A DNA stretch of 64,000 bases, taken from positions 1-64,000 of the forward strand of contig NZ_JALXVH010000007.1 in NCBI RefSeq assembly GCF_025149945.1, given 5' to 3'. Below, piece after piece: positions 1 through 7,640 of the stretch. A model generated the notes under the pieces. The model saw nothing but the letters and a program-made list of their open reading frames with translations, did no database searches and had not been told where the DNA came from. The position numbers and the translations under genes are program-made. Each line of letters starts with the position of its first letter. The first letter of the stretch is position 1. This stretch comes from Kocuria sp. p3-SID1428 (GTDB lineage Bacteria > Actinomycetota > Actinomycetes > Actinomycetales > Micrococcaceae).

Positions 1-23
1 TCCGTCAGTTCCGCGCCGCCCGA

Positions 24-836
24 TCACATGTCCTTGGCCGCCCAGCCAGCGGTGCGCACGCGGCGACGGCCGAACAGCCGTCCGGGGCGCGACGGGCGCA
101 GCTCGGCCTGAGCGCCGACCGTCTCGAGCCACTCGGGGGCCATGCGCCCCAGCTCCTCGGCAGAGCCCGCGAAGGCCAGCGCTTCCACGGCGCTGTCGGC
201 GCTCACGGCCACGACATCCCACACCTCAGCGCCGACGCCGCGAGTCTGCTCGCAGAGCACGGCGAAGGCGCGGGCACCGCGCTGCAGCGCGGGGTCCAGC
301 ACGGTGAGGTCCTCGTCCAGGGCCTCGGAGATCTCCCAGGCGGCACCCACAGCGCTGGCCGAGGAGCCGACCACGATGGCCAGGGAGGCGAAGGGATCGG
401 CCTCCTGGACGCGCTCCATGATGCGGTCGGCGGCCCAGGCGCAGCCGATGTCCCACAGGTTGAGCTCGGTGCCGCGCGGCAGGGTGAGCCGGCGCGTGCG
501 GGTGTCGAGCTCGACGATCTCGCCGCCGGCCAGCTCTCGCGACAGGCGGATCGGGCGGTACCAGCCGCTCGAGACGGCCTGGGCGCGCTGAGCGGCCTCG
601 AGGACGGCGCACAGCGTGGGCGAGATCTGGGCGGTGAGCGCATGATCACTGCTCAGGGAGAGCAGCAGGGACAGCTCGGAGTCCGGGCGCTCGGTGCTGA
701 GCACCCACGACAGGTCGGAGAGGACTTCGTCGGCGATGGACTCGGCGACCATGCGGGTCAGCGGGTCGACGGCGGACACGGTCCGCTGCGCCGTCAGCGT
801 GGGGGCGCTGCGGCGGAGCTTGGGGGGAACGGTCAT
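24..836 (-). CDS. ApbE-like protein (divergent FAD:protein FMN transferase family)
   Basis: Predicted 270-residue protein. It follows the ApbE layout: an N-terminal segment with LSTERPDSELS like the family's LST-YRPDSELS stretch, a middle piece SPTLCAVLEAAQRA, then LWDIGCAWAADRI where ApbE enzymes carry the flavin-binding G-x-A-K-G-x-A-x-D motif, and a late SADSAVEAL like the metal-binding TADALATAL. The lysine of the central motif is replaced (GCAWAAD), so flavin-transferase activity is doubtful and a non-catalytic or altered role is possible. No signal peptide is seen. The ATG at 836 was chosen because the family similarity begins just after it, although the frame stays open to 989. A G12 tract lies 15 bases upstream. 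Family assignment is from motif spacing only. Confidence 0.55.
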   Translation of the reverse strand: MTVPPKLRRSAPTLTAQRTVSAVDPLTRMVAESIADEVLSDLSWVLSTERPDSELSLLLSLSSDHALTAQISPTLCAVLEAAQRAQAVSSGWYRPIRLSRELAGGEIVELDTRTRRLTLPRGTELNLWDIGCAWAADRIMERVQEADPFASLAIVVGSSASAVGAAWEISEALDEDLTVLDPALQRGARAFAVLCEQTRGVGAEVWDVVAVSADSAVEALAFAGSAEELGRMAPEWLETVGAQAELRPSRPGRLFGRRRVRTAGWAAKDM

Positions 837-850
837 GGTGGGGGAACCTC

Positions 851-862
851 GGGGGGGGGGGG
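851..862. repeat. G12 homopolymer just upstream of the ApbE-like start
   Basis: Twelve consecutive G on the + strand (C12 on the coding strand) lie about 15 bases before the ATG at 836, abutting the weak GAGG ribosome-binding element. Homopolymers of this length are prone to slipped-strand mutation, so leader length could vary between cells. Confidence 0.8.
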
Positions 863-995
863 ATGAGGCGGGGCTGGGGATGCCCCGGACCAGATGAAGG
901 CCGCCTCGGATCGACACCGGCCAGATTTTCGGGAGACAGAGGGTGGAGACGTATCGCAGCCCGCGCTCCGGCTCCGCTCCTCTGCGCAATGCCCC

Positions 996-1009
996 GAGAC
1001 TTCAGTCTC
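996..1009. repeat. 14-bp perfect palindrome in the ApbE-like leader
   Basis: GAGACT-TC-AGTCTC is a perfect inverted repeat in the 357-bp non-coding stretch between the ApbE-like gene and the glycerophosphodiesterase gene. It could be an operator for a dimeric regulator. Apart from this, the G12 tract and a possible promoter at 1098-1125, nothing else was recognised in that stretch. Confidence 0.4.
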
Positions 1010-1097
1010 ACGGACTACTGTCACAGCCCCTGTCGAATCGGCGCGCCATATCGACGGAGGTGAGGTGAGTGTCTCGGCACCCGTCGGCACGACCTAT

Positions 1098-1125
1098 ACG
1101 TTACCAGCGAGTAATTAAGATGCAA
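1098..1125 (-). promoter_or_regulatory. Possible promoter reading toward the ApbE-like gene
   Basis: On the minus strand TTGCAT (1125-1120), 16 bases and TAACGT (1103-1098) resemble a -35/-10 pair inside a locally AT-richer stretch. It would give a leader of about 250 nt. Weak, by eye only. Confidence 0.3.
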
Positions 1126-1193
1126 CACCTTTTCTCCGACATTTTCGACCCGTCTGACAGGAGACGATGGAGAAACATGGCTGCTTTGAATAC

Positions 1194-2123
1194 CTAATGA
1201 ATATGCATTTTACGGTGGGCTGTTCGACACATTCTATCGCTGCTGCCGACAGCGGTGGGGGCACCGCCCGCAGCGAGTCGATCCAGCAGCTCCCCCGGCC
1301 GGTTGGTCGTGATCTGCTGGACGCCCAGGGCAAGGCACAGCTCGAGGTCCGCCGCGGTGTCGACCGTCCAGACCCGCAGGATCGAGCCCTGCGCCAGCCA
1401 GGTCCGCACGAGACCGGGGTGATCCCGCACGAAGGCGATGCCCGGACCCGCGATCTCGCACAGGCCCCGGGTGATGATCGGCTCCGCCGACGGCACGACC
1501 CAGCGCATGCCGGCGTGCACGAGCCGGGCCGTCGCAGCTGGAACCCGCAGGCTCGCGGCCACGGACTCCGGCGTGGGGTCCTCGATCAGCTGGCACACGT
1601 TGCGCGGGGCGACCGTCTGCAGGACATGGCGCACGGCATCGGGGTGGAAGCTCATGATCGAGATCTGCAGGTTCTCCAGTCGCCCGGTCTCCGGATCCCA
1701 GCCCGCGGACATCAGCGCCGTGAGCACCGCCTCCTCGAGCCGATGCCCCGCCGGCGACGGGTGCTTGGTCTCGATGGCGAGCCCCACCGGCCGCACTGCT
1801 GCGCGCAGCAGCTCGAGCAGCTCCGGCAGGGTCAGCAGCTGCTCCTGGGCCCCGCCGTGGCTGGCCGGGATCTGCACGCCCTTCCAGGAGACGAAGTCCA
1901 GGCGGCGCAGCTCGGCCAGCGTGCGCGAGGAGATCGGTCCGCGGCCGTCGCTCGTGCGCCCCAGCTGGGCATCGTGGTGCAGGACCAGGTGGCCGTCTCG
2001 CGTGAGGTGCACATCCCCCTCCACGCCATCGGCGCCCTCGAGCAGGGCCTGCACGTAGGCCGCCCGCGTGTGCTCGGGGTACTGCGCGCTCGCACCGCGG
2101 TGCGCGATGATGCTGGGAGACAA
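1194..2123 (-). CDS. Glycerophosphodiester phosphodiesterase (GDPD)
   Basis: A 309-residue enzyme predicted to hydrolyse glycerophosphodiesters to an alcohol and glycerol-3-phosphate. Signature residues are present in order: IIAHRGAS near the N-terminus, PEHTRAAYVQAL, the metal-binding VEGDVHLTRDG segment, LVLHHDAQL, an AIETKH strand in the middle and VWTVDTAADL near the end, matching the TIM-barrel GDPD fold. No signal peptide, so probably cytosolic. The TTG at 2123 is preferred because AGGAAGG sits 6 bases before it and it directly precedes the conserved HRGA. An upstream ATG at 2192 would add a non-conserved stretch. It stands alone between a convergent and a same-strand gene. Confidence 0.85.
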   Translation of the reverse strand: MSPSIIAHRGASAQYPEHTRAAYVQALLEGADGVEGDVHLTRDGHLVLHHDAQLGRTSDGRGPISSRTLAELRRLDFVSWKGVQIPASHGGAQEQLLTLPELLELLRAAVRPVGLAIETKHPSPAGHRLEEAVLTALMSAGWDPETGRLENLQISIMSFHPDAVRHVLQTVAPRNVCQLIEDPTPESVAASLRVPAATARLVHAGMRWVVPSAEPIITRGLCEIAGPGIAFVRDHPGLVRTWLAQGSILRVWTVDTAADLELCLALGVQQITTNRPGELLDRLAAGGAPTAVGSSDRMCRTAHRKMHIH

Positions 2124-2231
2124 GCCGTGCCTTCCTGCGGGGAGGGGATACGGCGCCGTCGGCTCACCCGGAGCCCGACAGCCCGCCTGCACCTGTCACG
2201 CTAGGGCCGTGCTATGAACGCCCGGAGAACG

Positions 2232-2268
2232 ACGGCGGCCGGCCCGGTGAAGCCTCCTCCGCCGCCGT
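2232..2268 (-). terminator. Possible hairpin terminator after the EcsC-like gene
   Basis: ACGGCGGC (2232-2239) pairs with GCCGCCGT (2261-2268) about 55 bases beyond the stop of the gene at 2321. The loop is long and there is no T run, so this is only tentative. Confidence 0.3.
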
Positions 2269-2320
2269 GAGGCGGGGAAGGGACAGGCTGCACCGCGCCG
2301 GCCGCTCGGCTGCGCAGGAC

Positions 2321-3142
2321 TCAGCTGCTGCGCTGCGCCTCCCCGGTGACCTCCGCCGGCTCCGCGGCATCCTCCGCGCCCTTCGAGCGGTCGCGGGCGT
2401 CGTCGGCCAGCTTGGGGGCGCGGTCGACCTCGGCCAGCTCGGGCGGGAAGCTCGCCGGCAGCGGGCCGAAGGCCTCCTGCGTGTTCTTCACGACCGCCCG
2501 GGACATGGCCCGGTTGGCGCCGCCGCCGACCACCGCGCCGATGCCGAAGGGCAGCGCGCGGCCCAGAGCCGCCGTGGACTGCCGGCGGATGAAGCGGCGC
2601 ACGAACATGTTGCGCAGCTTCTTGCCGACGTCGAGCCCGCCGTCCTTGGAGGAGCTGCCCATCATCAGGCCCCAGCGGTTCGACAGCCCGCGGGACTTGG
2701 AGCTCGAGGCCAGGACCTGCTTCATGAGCACGCCGCCGTCCTCGCCGAGCATCAGCGCCATGACCATGGAGCGCGTGCGCACGGGGTCGGAGGTGTGCAC
2801 GCCGTGCAGCTCGGCGATCGCCTGGGCGTACAGCGCGGTCATCTCCAGGTAGCCGCCGACCGAGACGGTCGAGACCCCCAGGGAGGCCAGCGTGCCGATG
2901 CCGGGGATCATGGCGGCGCCGCCGGCCACGCCGCCGGTGGCCGTGTTCGTGCGGACGTACATCCGCTCGAGGCGCTTGGCGATCTGCTCCGGGCTCTCGT
3001 CCGGGTGCTCGGCGCGCAGCTTCTTGACCCAGCGCAGCACGACGGGGCGCTGCACCTTCAGGGCGTTGTCGAGGAAGCTGTTCAGCGCCGGGGTCGGCTT
3101 GCCGTCATCATCGAATGCGTGCTTCAGCGGGTTGAACGCCAC
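2321..3142 (-). CDS. EcsC-like membrane-associated protein
   Basis: Hypothetical protein of 273 residues. The centre has a glycine/alanine-rich hydrophobic segment (GGVAGGAAMIPGIGTLASLGVS) followed by YLEMTALYAQAIAELHGV, an arrangement typical of EcsC-family and DUF697-type proteins that dip into the membrane. A second glycine-rich hydrophobic stretch (PFGIGAVVGGGANRAM) lies toward the C-terminus, and the tail is charged and low-complexity. The GTG at 3142 was chosen because AGGAG lies 6 bases upstream. The frame is open further up but crosses into the adjacent pseudogene. Function is unknown; no catalytic motif was seen. Confidence 0.55.
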   Translation of the reverse strand: MAFNPLKHAFDDDGKPTPALNSFLDNALKVQRPVVLRWVKKLRAEHPDESPEQIAKRLERMYVRTNTATGGVAGGAAMIPGIGTLASLGVSTVSVGGYLEMTALYAQAIAELHGVHTSDPVRTRSMVMALMLGEDGGVLMKQVLASSSKSRGLSNRWGLMMGSSSKDGGLDVGKKLRNMFVRRFIRRQSTAALGRALPFGIGAVVGGGANRAMSRAVVKNTQEAFGPLPASFPPELAEVDRAPKLADDARDRSKGAEDAAEPAEVTGEAQRSS

Positions 3143-3258
3143 GTTCGTCTCCTGGGGTGGGGTCTCCTTGAGAACTTCGACGACCAGCCTACCGAAGGCC
3201 ATCAGCGCCCTGACTGATCGGCTCCTGTCCAGTGGCTGGGAGCCGGGCAGGCACGGCC

Positions 3259-3857
3259 TCAGCGCACGCGCACGTCCGCCCAGACCGGACGGTGATGCAG
3301 TCGGCCCAGAAGCGGATCTCGTCGTGGTTGCGCCTCCCATTGCTGTCCGTGGGGCCGTCGAAGGACGGCGGAGTGGGGTACGAAGCCAGCACATGGATGG
3401 TGTCGCGGCCCGCCCGCACCGGGATGTCCCAGTGCGACTTCGACGACAGCCGCAGCCGCTGTCCGATCTCCCGCGCGTAGTGGTCCCAGGGCAGCAGGCT
3501 GTCCAGCATCTGCGACCAGAGCTGATGCTGGAAGGTCCGCACCGCGCTGCGATCGATGGGCAGCGCGGAGTACACGACCATCCCGTACTGCCCCGGGAAG
3601 AGCCCGAAGCCCCAGGCGTCGTCGCCGGTGCCCAGCCTCCCGTCGCCGTTCAGGTCCAGGCCCGAGCCCACGCCGGTGCTGACGGCCGCGGTGAAGACGT
3701 GCGGGAGCTCCAGCGGAGCCTGCCCGCCCTGGCTGCGGGCCAGGTATTTGCGCTGGAACAGCTCGGCGGCCGCGGCAGGAAGAGCGATGCTGCTCAGGGC
3801 CGCTCCGGCCAGCCCTCCGACGAGGCTGCGGCGGCTGAGCGCGGCGTGCTGGCTCAT
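3259..3857 (-). pseudogene. Secreted endonuclease/exonuclease/phosphatase-family protein, internally deleted
   Basis: The ATG at 3857 (AGGGG 5 bases upstream) opens a twin-arginine signal peptide (SRRSLVGGLAGAAL). It then jumps straight to AAELFQRKYLA, which in intact family members lies well inside the domain, so the first catalytic strand is gone. The middle is well preserved (DLNGDGR, FPGQYGMVVYS, RTFQHQLW, LSSKSHWDIPV, NHDEIRFWAD). After FWAD the frame is wrong: the natural ending HHRPVWADVRVR followed by a stop is found in another frame, ending at 3259. So a second, frame-disrupting deletion removed roughly the last third, including metal-binding residues. The original frame reads nonsense down to 3189. 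Not expected to be functional. Confidence 0.8.
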
Positions 3858-3983
3858 GCGGTCCCCTGACTCCACGATGGACGGCCCGACGGCCGATGAC
3901 GTGGGCCGACCGCAGCGAGGCGGGTTGAACCCGCCGTGAACTCACGGCGAGCGGATCGCGCGGATCGGTGAGACGATCCGGGC

Positions 3984-4799
3984 ATGCCCCGTTCCGCGCA
4001 CCCCTCCCGCTTCCTGTCCGCTGTCGATGCCGGCGCCGAGATCGCCTGGGACGAGCTGACCGAAGGGTGGATCCTCAGCATCGGAGGCGCCGAGCAGTCG
4101 CACGTGGACCTGGCGGATCCGAGCCGGGTCTTCTACGAGTACCTGCAGCGCATGTCCGCGGCATGCGACCTGCAGCGCCCGAGCGGGCAGTCGGTGCGCG
4201 CGCTGCACCTGGGCGCCGGAGCCCTGACCCTGCCGCGCCGACTGAGCGCGGTCCGCCCGGGATCCGAGCAGGTCGTGATCGAGCTGGCCCGCGAGCTGCC
4301 GGGCTTCGTGCTCGAGCACCTCCCCTGGCCGGACAATCAGCCGCCCCAGTTCCTGATCGGCGACGCCCGGGAGCAGCTCACCGCGCTGCGAGAGGCCAGG
4401 ACGGCCCCGTTCGATCTGGAGGTGCTCGACGTCTTCGCCGGCGACGACGCTCCCGCCCACCTTCGCGAACGATCGTTCTACGAGGAGATCGCCCAGGTCC
4501 TGGTCCCCGACGGCGCCCTGATCGTCAACGTGGGCGATGACCCCGGGCTCGGCTTCTTCCGCGAGCAGGCCGAGCGCATGCTCGCGGCGAAGGCCGGCGA
4601 TGGCGCACCGGCCTTCGCCGATGTGTGGTGCCTCAGCGATGCCTCGATGCTCGACGGGCAGCGCGCCGGCAATCTCATCCTGCTGGGCTCCCCCTCGCCC
4701 CTGCCGCGCGAGAACCTGGAGGCCCTGCGCGCCGCGGGGCCGCACCCGGCCGCCGTGCTGGAGCGCATGCAGCTCGAGGACTGGCTGGCCGGTCGGTGA
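3984..4799 (+). CDS. Spermidine-synthase-like SAM-dependent protein
   Basis: A 271-residue Rossmann-fold protein of the spermine/spermidine synthase superfamily. Visible elements are LHLGAGALTLPR (nucleotide-binding motif I), QVVIELARELP (acidic end of strand 2), FLIGDAREQL, and LEVLDVFAGDDAPAHL in place of the catalytic DxxD region. ALIVNVGDDPGL follows. Members of this kind in actinobacteria are often stand-alone proteins with no proven aminopropyl transfer. Neighbours give no pathway clue. The ATG at 3984 lies 6 bases after GACGAT, a weak match to the leaderless -10 seen elsewhere in this window. Confidence 0.7.
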   Translation: MPRSAHPSRFLSAVDAGAEIAWDELTEGWILSIGGAEQSHVDLADPSRVFYEYLQRMSAACDLQRPSGQSVRALHLGAGALTLPRRLSAVRPGSEQVVIELARELPGFVLEHLPWPDNQPPQFLIGDAREQLTALREARTAPFDLEVLDVFAGDDAPAHLRERSFYEEIAQVLVPDGALIVNVGDDPGLGFFREQAERMLAAKAGDGAPAFADVWCLSDASMLDGQRAGNLILLGSPSPLPRENLEALRAAGPHPAAVLERMQLEDWLAGR

Positions 4800-4808
4800 A
4801 TCCGCCGC

Positions 4809-5123
4809 TCAGGCGGTCGTGAACCCGCGCAGATCGCCCTGGGCGTCCTCGAAGTGCGCGTCCACGCGCAGCACGACCCCCGGCGCGTCCGGGCCCTGGA
4901 TCTCCTTGAGCAGATCGCGCACGGCCCAGCGGGTGCCCTCGGCGATCACCTCCACGGTGCCGTCGTCGAGGTTGCGGGCAGAGCCCGCAAGGCCCAGCTT
5001 CTCGGCGTGCTTCCACGTCCAATAGCGGAACCCCACACCCTGCACGGTGCCGTGCACGATCGCCACGCTCCGCAGCTGCTCCTTGGTGTCCAACCGGTCC
5101 TCCTCTTCTCGGGGCGCGCTCAT
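4809..5123 (-). CDS. acyP: Acylphosphatase
   Basis: A small enzyme (104 residues) hydrolysing acyl phosphates. Both catalytic residues are in place: Arg in VQGVGFRYWTW and Asn in SARNLDDGTVEV. The length fits the family after a short extra N-terminus. Its ATG overlaps the stop of the upstream DsbA-like lipoprotein gene by four bases (ATGA), so the two are co-transcribed and probably translationally coupled. No functional link between them is known. Confidence 0.93.
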   Translation of the reverse strand: MSAPREEEDRLDTKEQLRSVAIVHGTVQGVGFRYWTWKHAEKLGLAGSARNLDDGTVEVIAEGTRWAVRDLLKEIQGPDAPGVVLRVDAHFEDAQGDLRGFTTA

Positions 5124-5950
5124 GCTCGGGTCCCCGCCTCATCCGCGGCGCCCGACGAGCCCTCGGCCGCATCGCGCAGGACGTCCCTGAGGTCCTCCGC
5201 GCTGCCGATCTCCCCGAGGTCGATGGCCCGGCCGTCGGCGACGAAGCTCGGGGTCCCCGCGAGGTCGAGGTCCTCCGCCTGCTGGCGGTGCTGCTCGACG
5301 ATCTCCTCGACGTCGCTCGAGCCCATGTCCGCGCGGAATCGGTCCTCATCCAGCCCGGCCTCCCCAGCGAGCTCGACGAAGCGGTCCTCGAGCTCGCCGG
5401 CCGAGAGCTCGGACCACTCGTCGACGTCGTCGTAGACGAGGTTCGCGTACTCGTGGGCCGCGCCCTGGCGGCCGGCGGCCTCCACCGCGTGGGCCGCGGG
5501 CACCGCGTTCTCGTGCATGGGCAGGGGGAAGTTCTTGACGCGCACGACGACCTGGCCGTCGAGCTCCTCGGCGACCTGCTCGACCGCCGGATGGAAGGAC
5601 CCGCAGGCCGGGCACTCGTAGTCGGTGTACATGGTGACAACGGGCAGGTCCTGCCCTTCCGAGTTCAGCGCGTAGCCGTCCTCGATCACCTGGTCCACGC
5701 CGGCGACCTCGGCACCGTCCTGCGGGACCTCGGAGTCCTCGGCGCTGGCGGTGTCCTGGGCCTCAGCGGTGTCCTGCGCCGCGGGGGAGCTCTCGGCCGA
5801 CGCCTCCATACTCGAGGCCCCCTCGCTCGAGGTGTCCTGGGCGGAGGGGTCGTCCTCGGTGCTGGAGAGGCAGCCCGTGAGCAGCAGCGCGGAGCAGGCT
5901 GCGGCAGTCAGGCCCGCCGCCAGGCGGGATCCGGTGGGATGGGATGTCAT
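5120..5950 (-). CDS. DsbA/thioredoxin-family lipoprotein
   Basis: A 276-residue exported thiol-disulfide protein. Residues 1-27 form a lipoprotein signal with the lipobox LLTGC. A Ser/Ala/Glu-rich linker of about 60 residues follows, then a DsbA-type domain with MYTDYECPACGSFHP (CxxC = CPAC) and the cis-proline loop TPSF late in the domain. The likely role is oxidising or isomerising disulfides outside the membrane. Start ATG at 5950 has GGGAG 4 bases upstream. It is first gene of a two-gene unit with acylphosphatase. Confidence 0.88.
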   Translation of the reverse strand: MTSHPTGSRLAAGLTAAACSALLLTGCLSSTEDDPSAQDTSSEGASSMEASAESSPAAQDTAEAQDTASAEDSEVPQDGAEVAGVDQVIEDGYALNSEGQDLPVVTMYTDYECPACGSFHPAVEQVAEELDGQVVVRVKNFPLPMHENAVPAAHAVEAAGRQGAAHEYANLVYDDVDEWSELSAGELEDRFVELAGEAGLDEDRFRADMGSSDVEEIVEQHRQQAEDLDLAGTPSFVADGRAIDLGEIGSAEDLRDVLRDAAEGSSGAADEAGTRA

Positions 5951-6093
5951 GAGGCTCCCGGGAGGTGAGGCGGCGCCTCAGGGGCCCGCGGTGATCTGTC
6001 TGCGGCGCCCAGACTACGGGCGGGGGCTGACGCCGCGATACCCTGCCAGGGTCGCGCCGGCCCGGCGGACCGCCGCCAGCAAGGAGACCTCCC

Positions 6094-6294
6094 GTGCAGC
6101 TGATGATCCCGTTCCAGATCGTGCTCATCGTCCTGGCTCTGATCGTGATCGTGGTGGGAGCCGTGATCTCCGACCCCCTCCTGATGCTGCTCGGGGCCCT
6201 CATGGCGGCCATGGCCATCACCGGTCTGGGCATGGCGCTGCGCATGCGTCGTCGGCAGTCGGGCCAGGCTCCGCAGCGCCCCGCCCGCGGCTGA
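6094..6294 (+). CDS. Small two-helix membrane protein
   Basis: A 66-residue protein starting at GTG 6094, with AAGGAG 8 bases upstream. It consists of two hydrophobic helices (about residues 5-25 and 28-48) and a basic tail (RMRRRQ), so the C-terminus is probably cytoplasmic. It ends 7 bases before the convergent lipoprotein gene. Function unknown. Confidence 0.6.
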   Translation: MQLMIPFQIVLIVLALIVIVVGAVISDPLLMLLGALMAAMAITGLGMALRMRRRQSGQAPQRPARG

Positions 6295-6301
6295 GACCGG
6301 C

Positions 6302-7513
6302 TCAGTCCTGAGCCGCGGCCTGGTCCTCGTCCAGCGGCAGCGGCTCGCCGTCCAGGCGATGGTCCAGATGCAGCCCGGCCTCCGAGGCGCTCGCGGCCAG
6401 GGCATCTGCGGCGTCCTGGTACCTCGGGCGGTTGTACTCCGGGAGCCGCTGTGAGCGCACCCTCAGCACCGGTGCGGCAGCATCAGAGCCCTCGACCCGC
6501 GCCGTGGCCTGCAGATCGGGGACCTGACCCAGGTCATGGAGGTCCTCGAGCAGCCCGGGCGTCAGCGTGTCCACGAGGTCGCCGGGGACCGTGAGGCGCA
6601 CGCGGCCGTCGATCACGGTCACGGCGTCCCGATTCCCGCCCGATGCCTGGCCGGCCTGCTGGGAATCGCCGAGCACCTCCGTGAGCTGGGGAAGCGCCCC
6701 CTCGGCGGCGAGATCCGCCGTGTACACGGTGGTCACCTCGAGCTGCTCGCCCACGCTCAGCGACCAGCGCCGCTCGGGGCCCCGCTCCTGCGCGGAGGAC
6801 GGCGACGCGGAGGGATCCGGGGCAGCTGTCTCCTGCGCATCCTCCCCCGGCGCGGTCTGCTGCAGCGCGGCCAGCAGGTCGATGGCCTCGGGGATCGTCG
6901 CCGCTCGACCCGTCACCGTGCCGTCCGGAGTCGGCTGGCCCGGGGCCGAGGAGACCTCTGCGGGCCCGGAGATCATGGAGCCGTCGTCGAGCACCAGGGT
7001 GAGCTGGCCCAGCGCGATGCCGGTTCCCGCCAGCTGGGCGCCGGCCTCCGTCTCGGCCGATGACCAGGCCTGAGCGATCTGCGCGGAGGTGGCCTCCGAG
7101 TCGAAGAGCAGCCCTAGGTCCGCAGTGCCCTCGCGGGCCCCGGTCCGATCGGCGTAGGCGCCCTCCACGGAGACCGAGACCACCCCGGGCAGCTCGCACA
7201 GGATCAGCTCGGCCTCCGGCACCACGAAGGTCACCTCAGCGGCATACGGGACGGGGTCGGTCGGGCTCAGCCCGTCGTCATCGGCGCTGGGCCGCGGCTG
7301 GTCGCAGTCGGCGCTGCGCGCCCAGACGGGCAGCTCGGCCCCGGCCACGAGCTCCGGCTCGGCGATGTCCCTGTTCGGCGGCTGCGGGATCTCCGGGACG
7401 TCCGGCCCGGGATCGGCCGGCGCGCAGGCGGCCAGCAACAGGCCCATGGCGCCGAGGCCGCCCAGCAGCGCGGCCGGGCGGAGGCCGGTGCGGAGGTCTC
7501 GGGCGGCTGCCAT
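6302..7513 (-). CDS. Putative lipoprotein of unknown function
   Basis: A 403-residue secreted lipoprotein: signal peptide with lipobox LLAAC at residues 26-30, then a mixed alpha/beta extracellular part with a short Pro/Ser-rich break near residue 240. No enzyme motif was recognised. Start ATG 7513 is preceded by AGGAGG at 8 bases. The 127 bases between it and the UvrA-like gene stop (same strand, upstream) hold no obvious gene. Family unknown to me. Confidence 0.7.
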   Translation of the reverse strand: MAAARDLRTGLRPAALLGGLGAMGLLLAACAPADPGPDVPEIPQPPNRDIAEPELVAGAELPVWARSADCDQPRPSADDDGLSPTDPVPYAAEVTFVVPEAELILCELPGVVSVSVEGAYADRTGAREGTADLGLLFDSEATSAQIAQAWSSAETEAGAQLAGTGIALGQLTLVLDDGSMISGPAEVSSAPGQPTPDGTVTGRAATIPEAIDLLAALQQTAPGEDAQETAAPDPSASPSSAQERGPERRWSLSVGEQLEVTTVYTADLAAEGALPQLTEVLGDSQQAGQASGGNRDAVTVIDGRVRLTVPGDLVDTLTPGLLEDLHDLGQVPDLQATARVEGSDAAAPVLRVRSQRLPEYNRPRYQDAADALAASASEAGLHLDHRLDGEPLPLDEDQAAAQD

Positions 7514-7640
7514 CTCGGATGCCTCCTGCGACGCGGTGCGGACACGGGGATGCGCGCCGTCGTGCGGCGCTGCACGGCCATCCTACGGATCGCGGGCTCC
7601 TCCGGCGCACAACCGACAGGGCGGTGACGCGCCGACAGGC

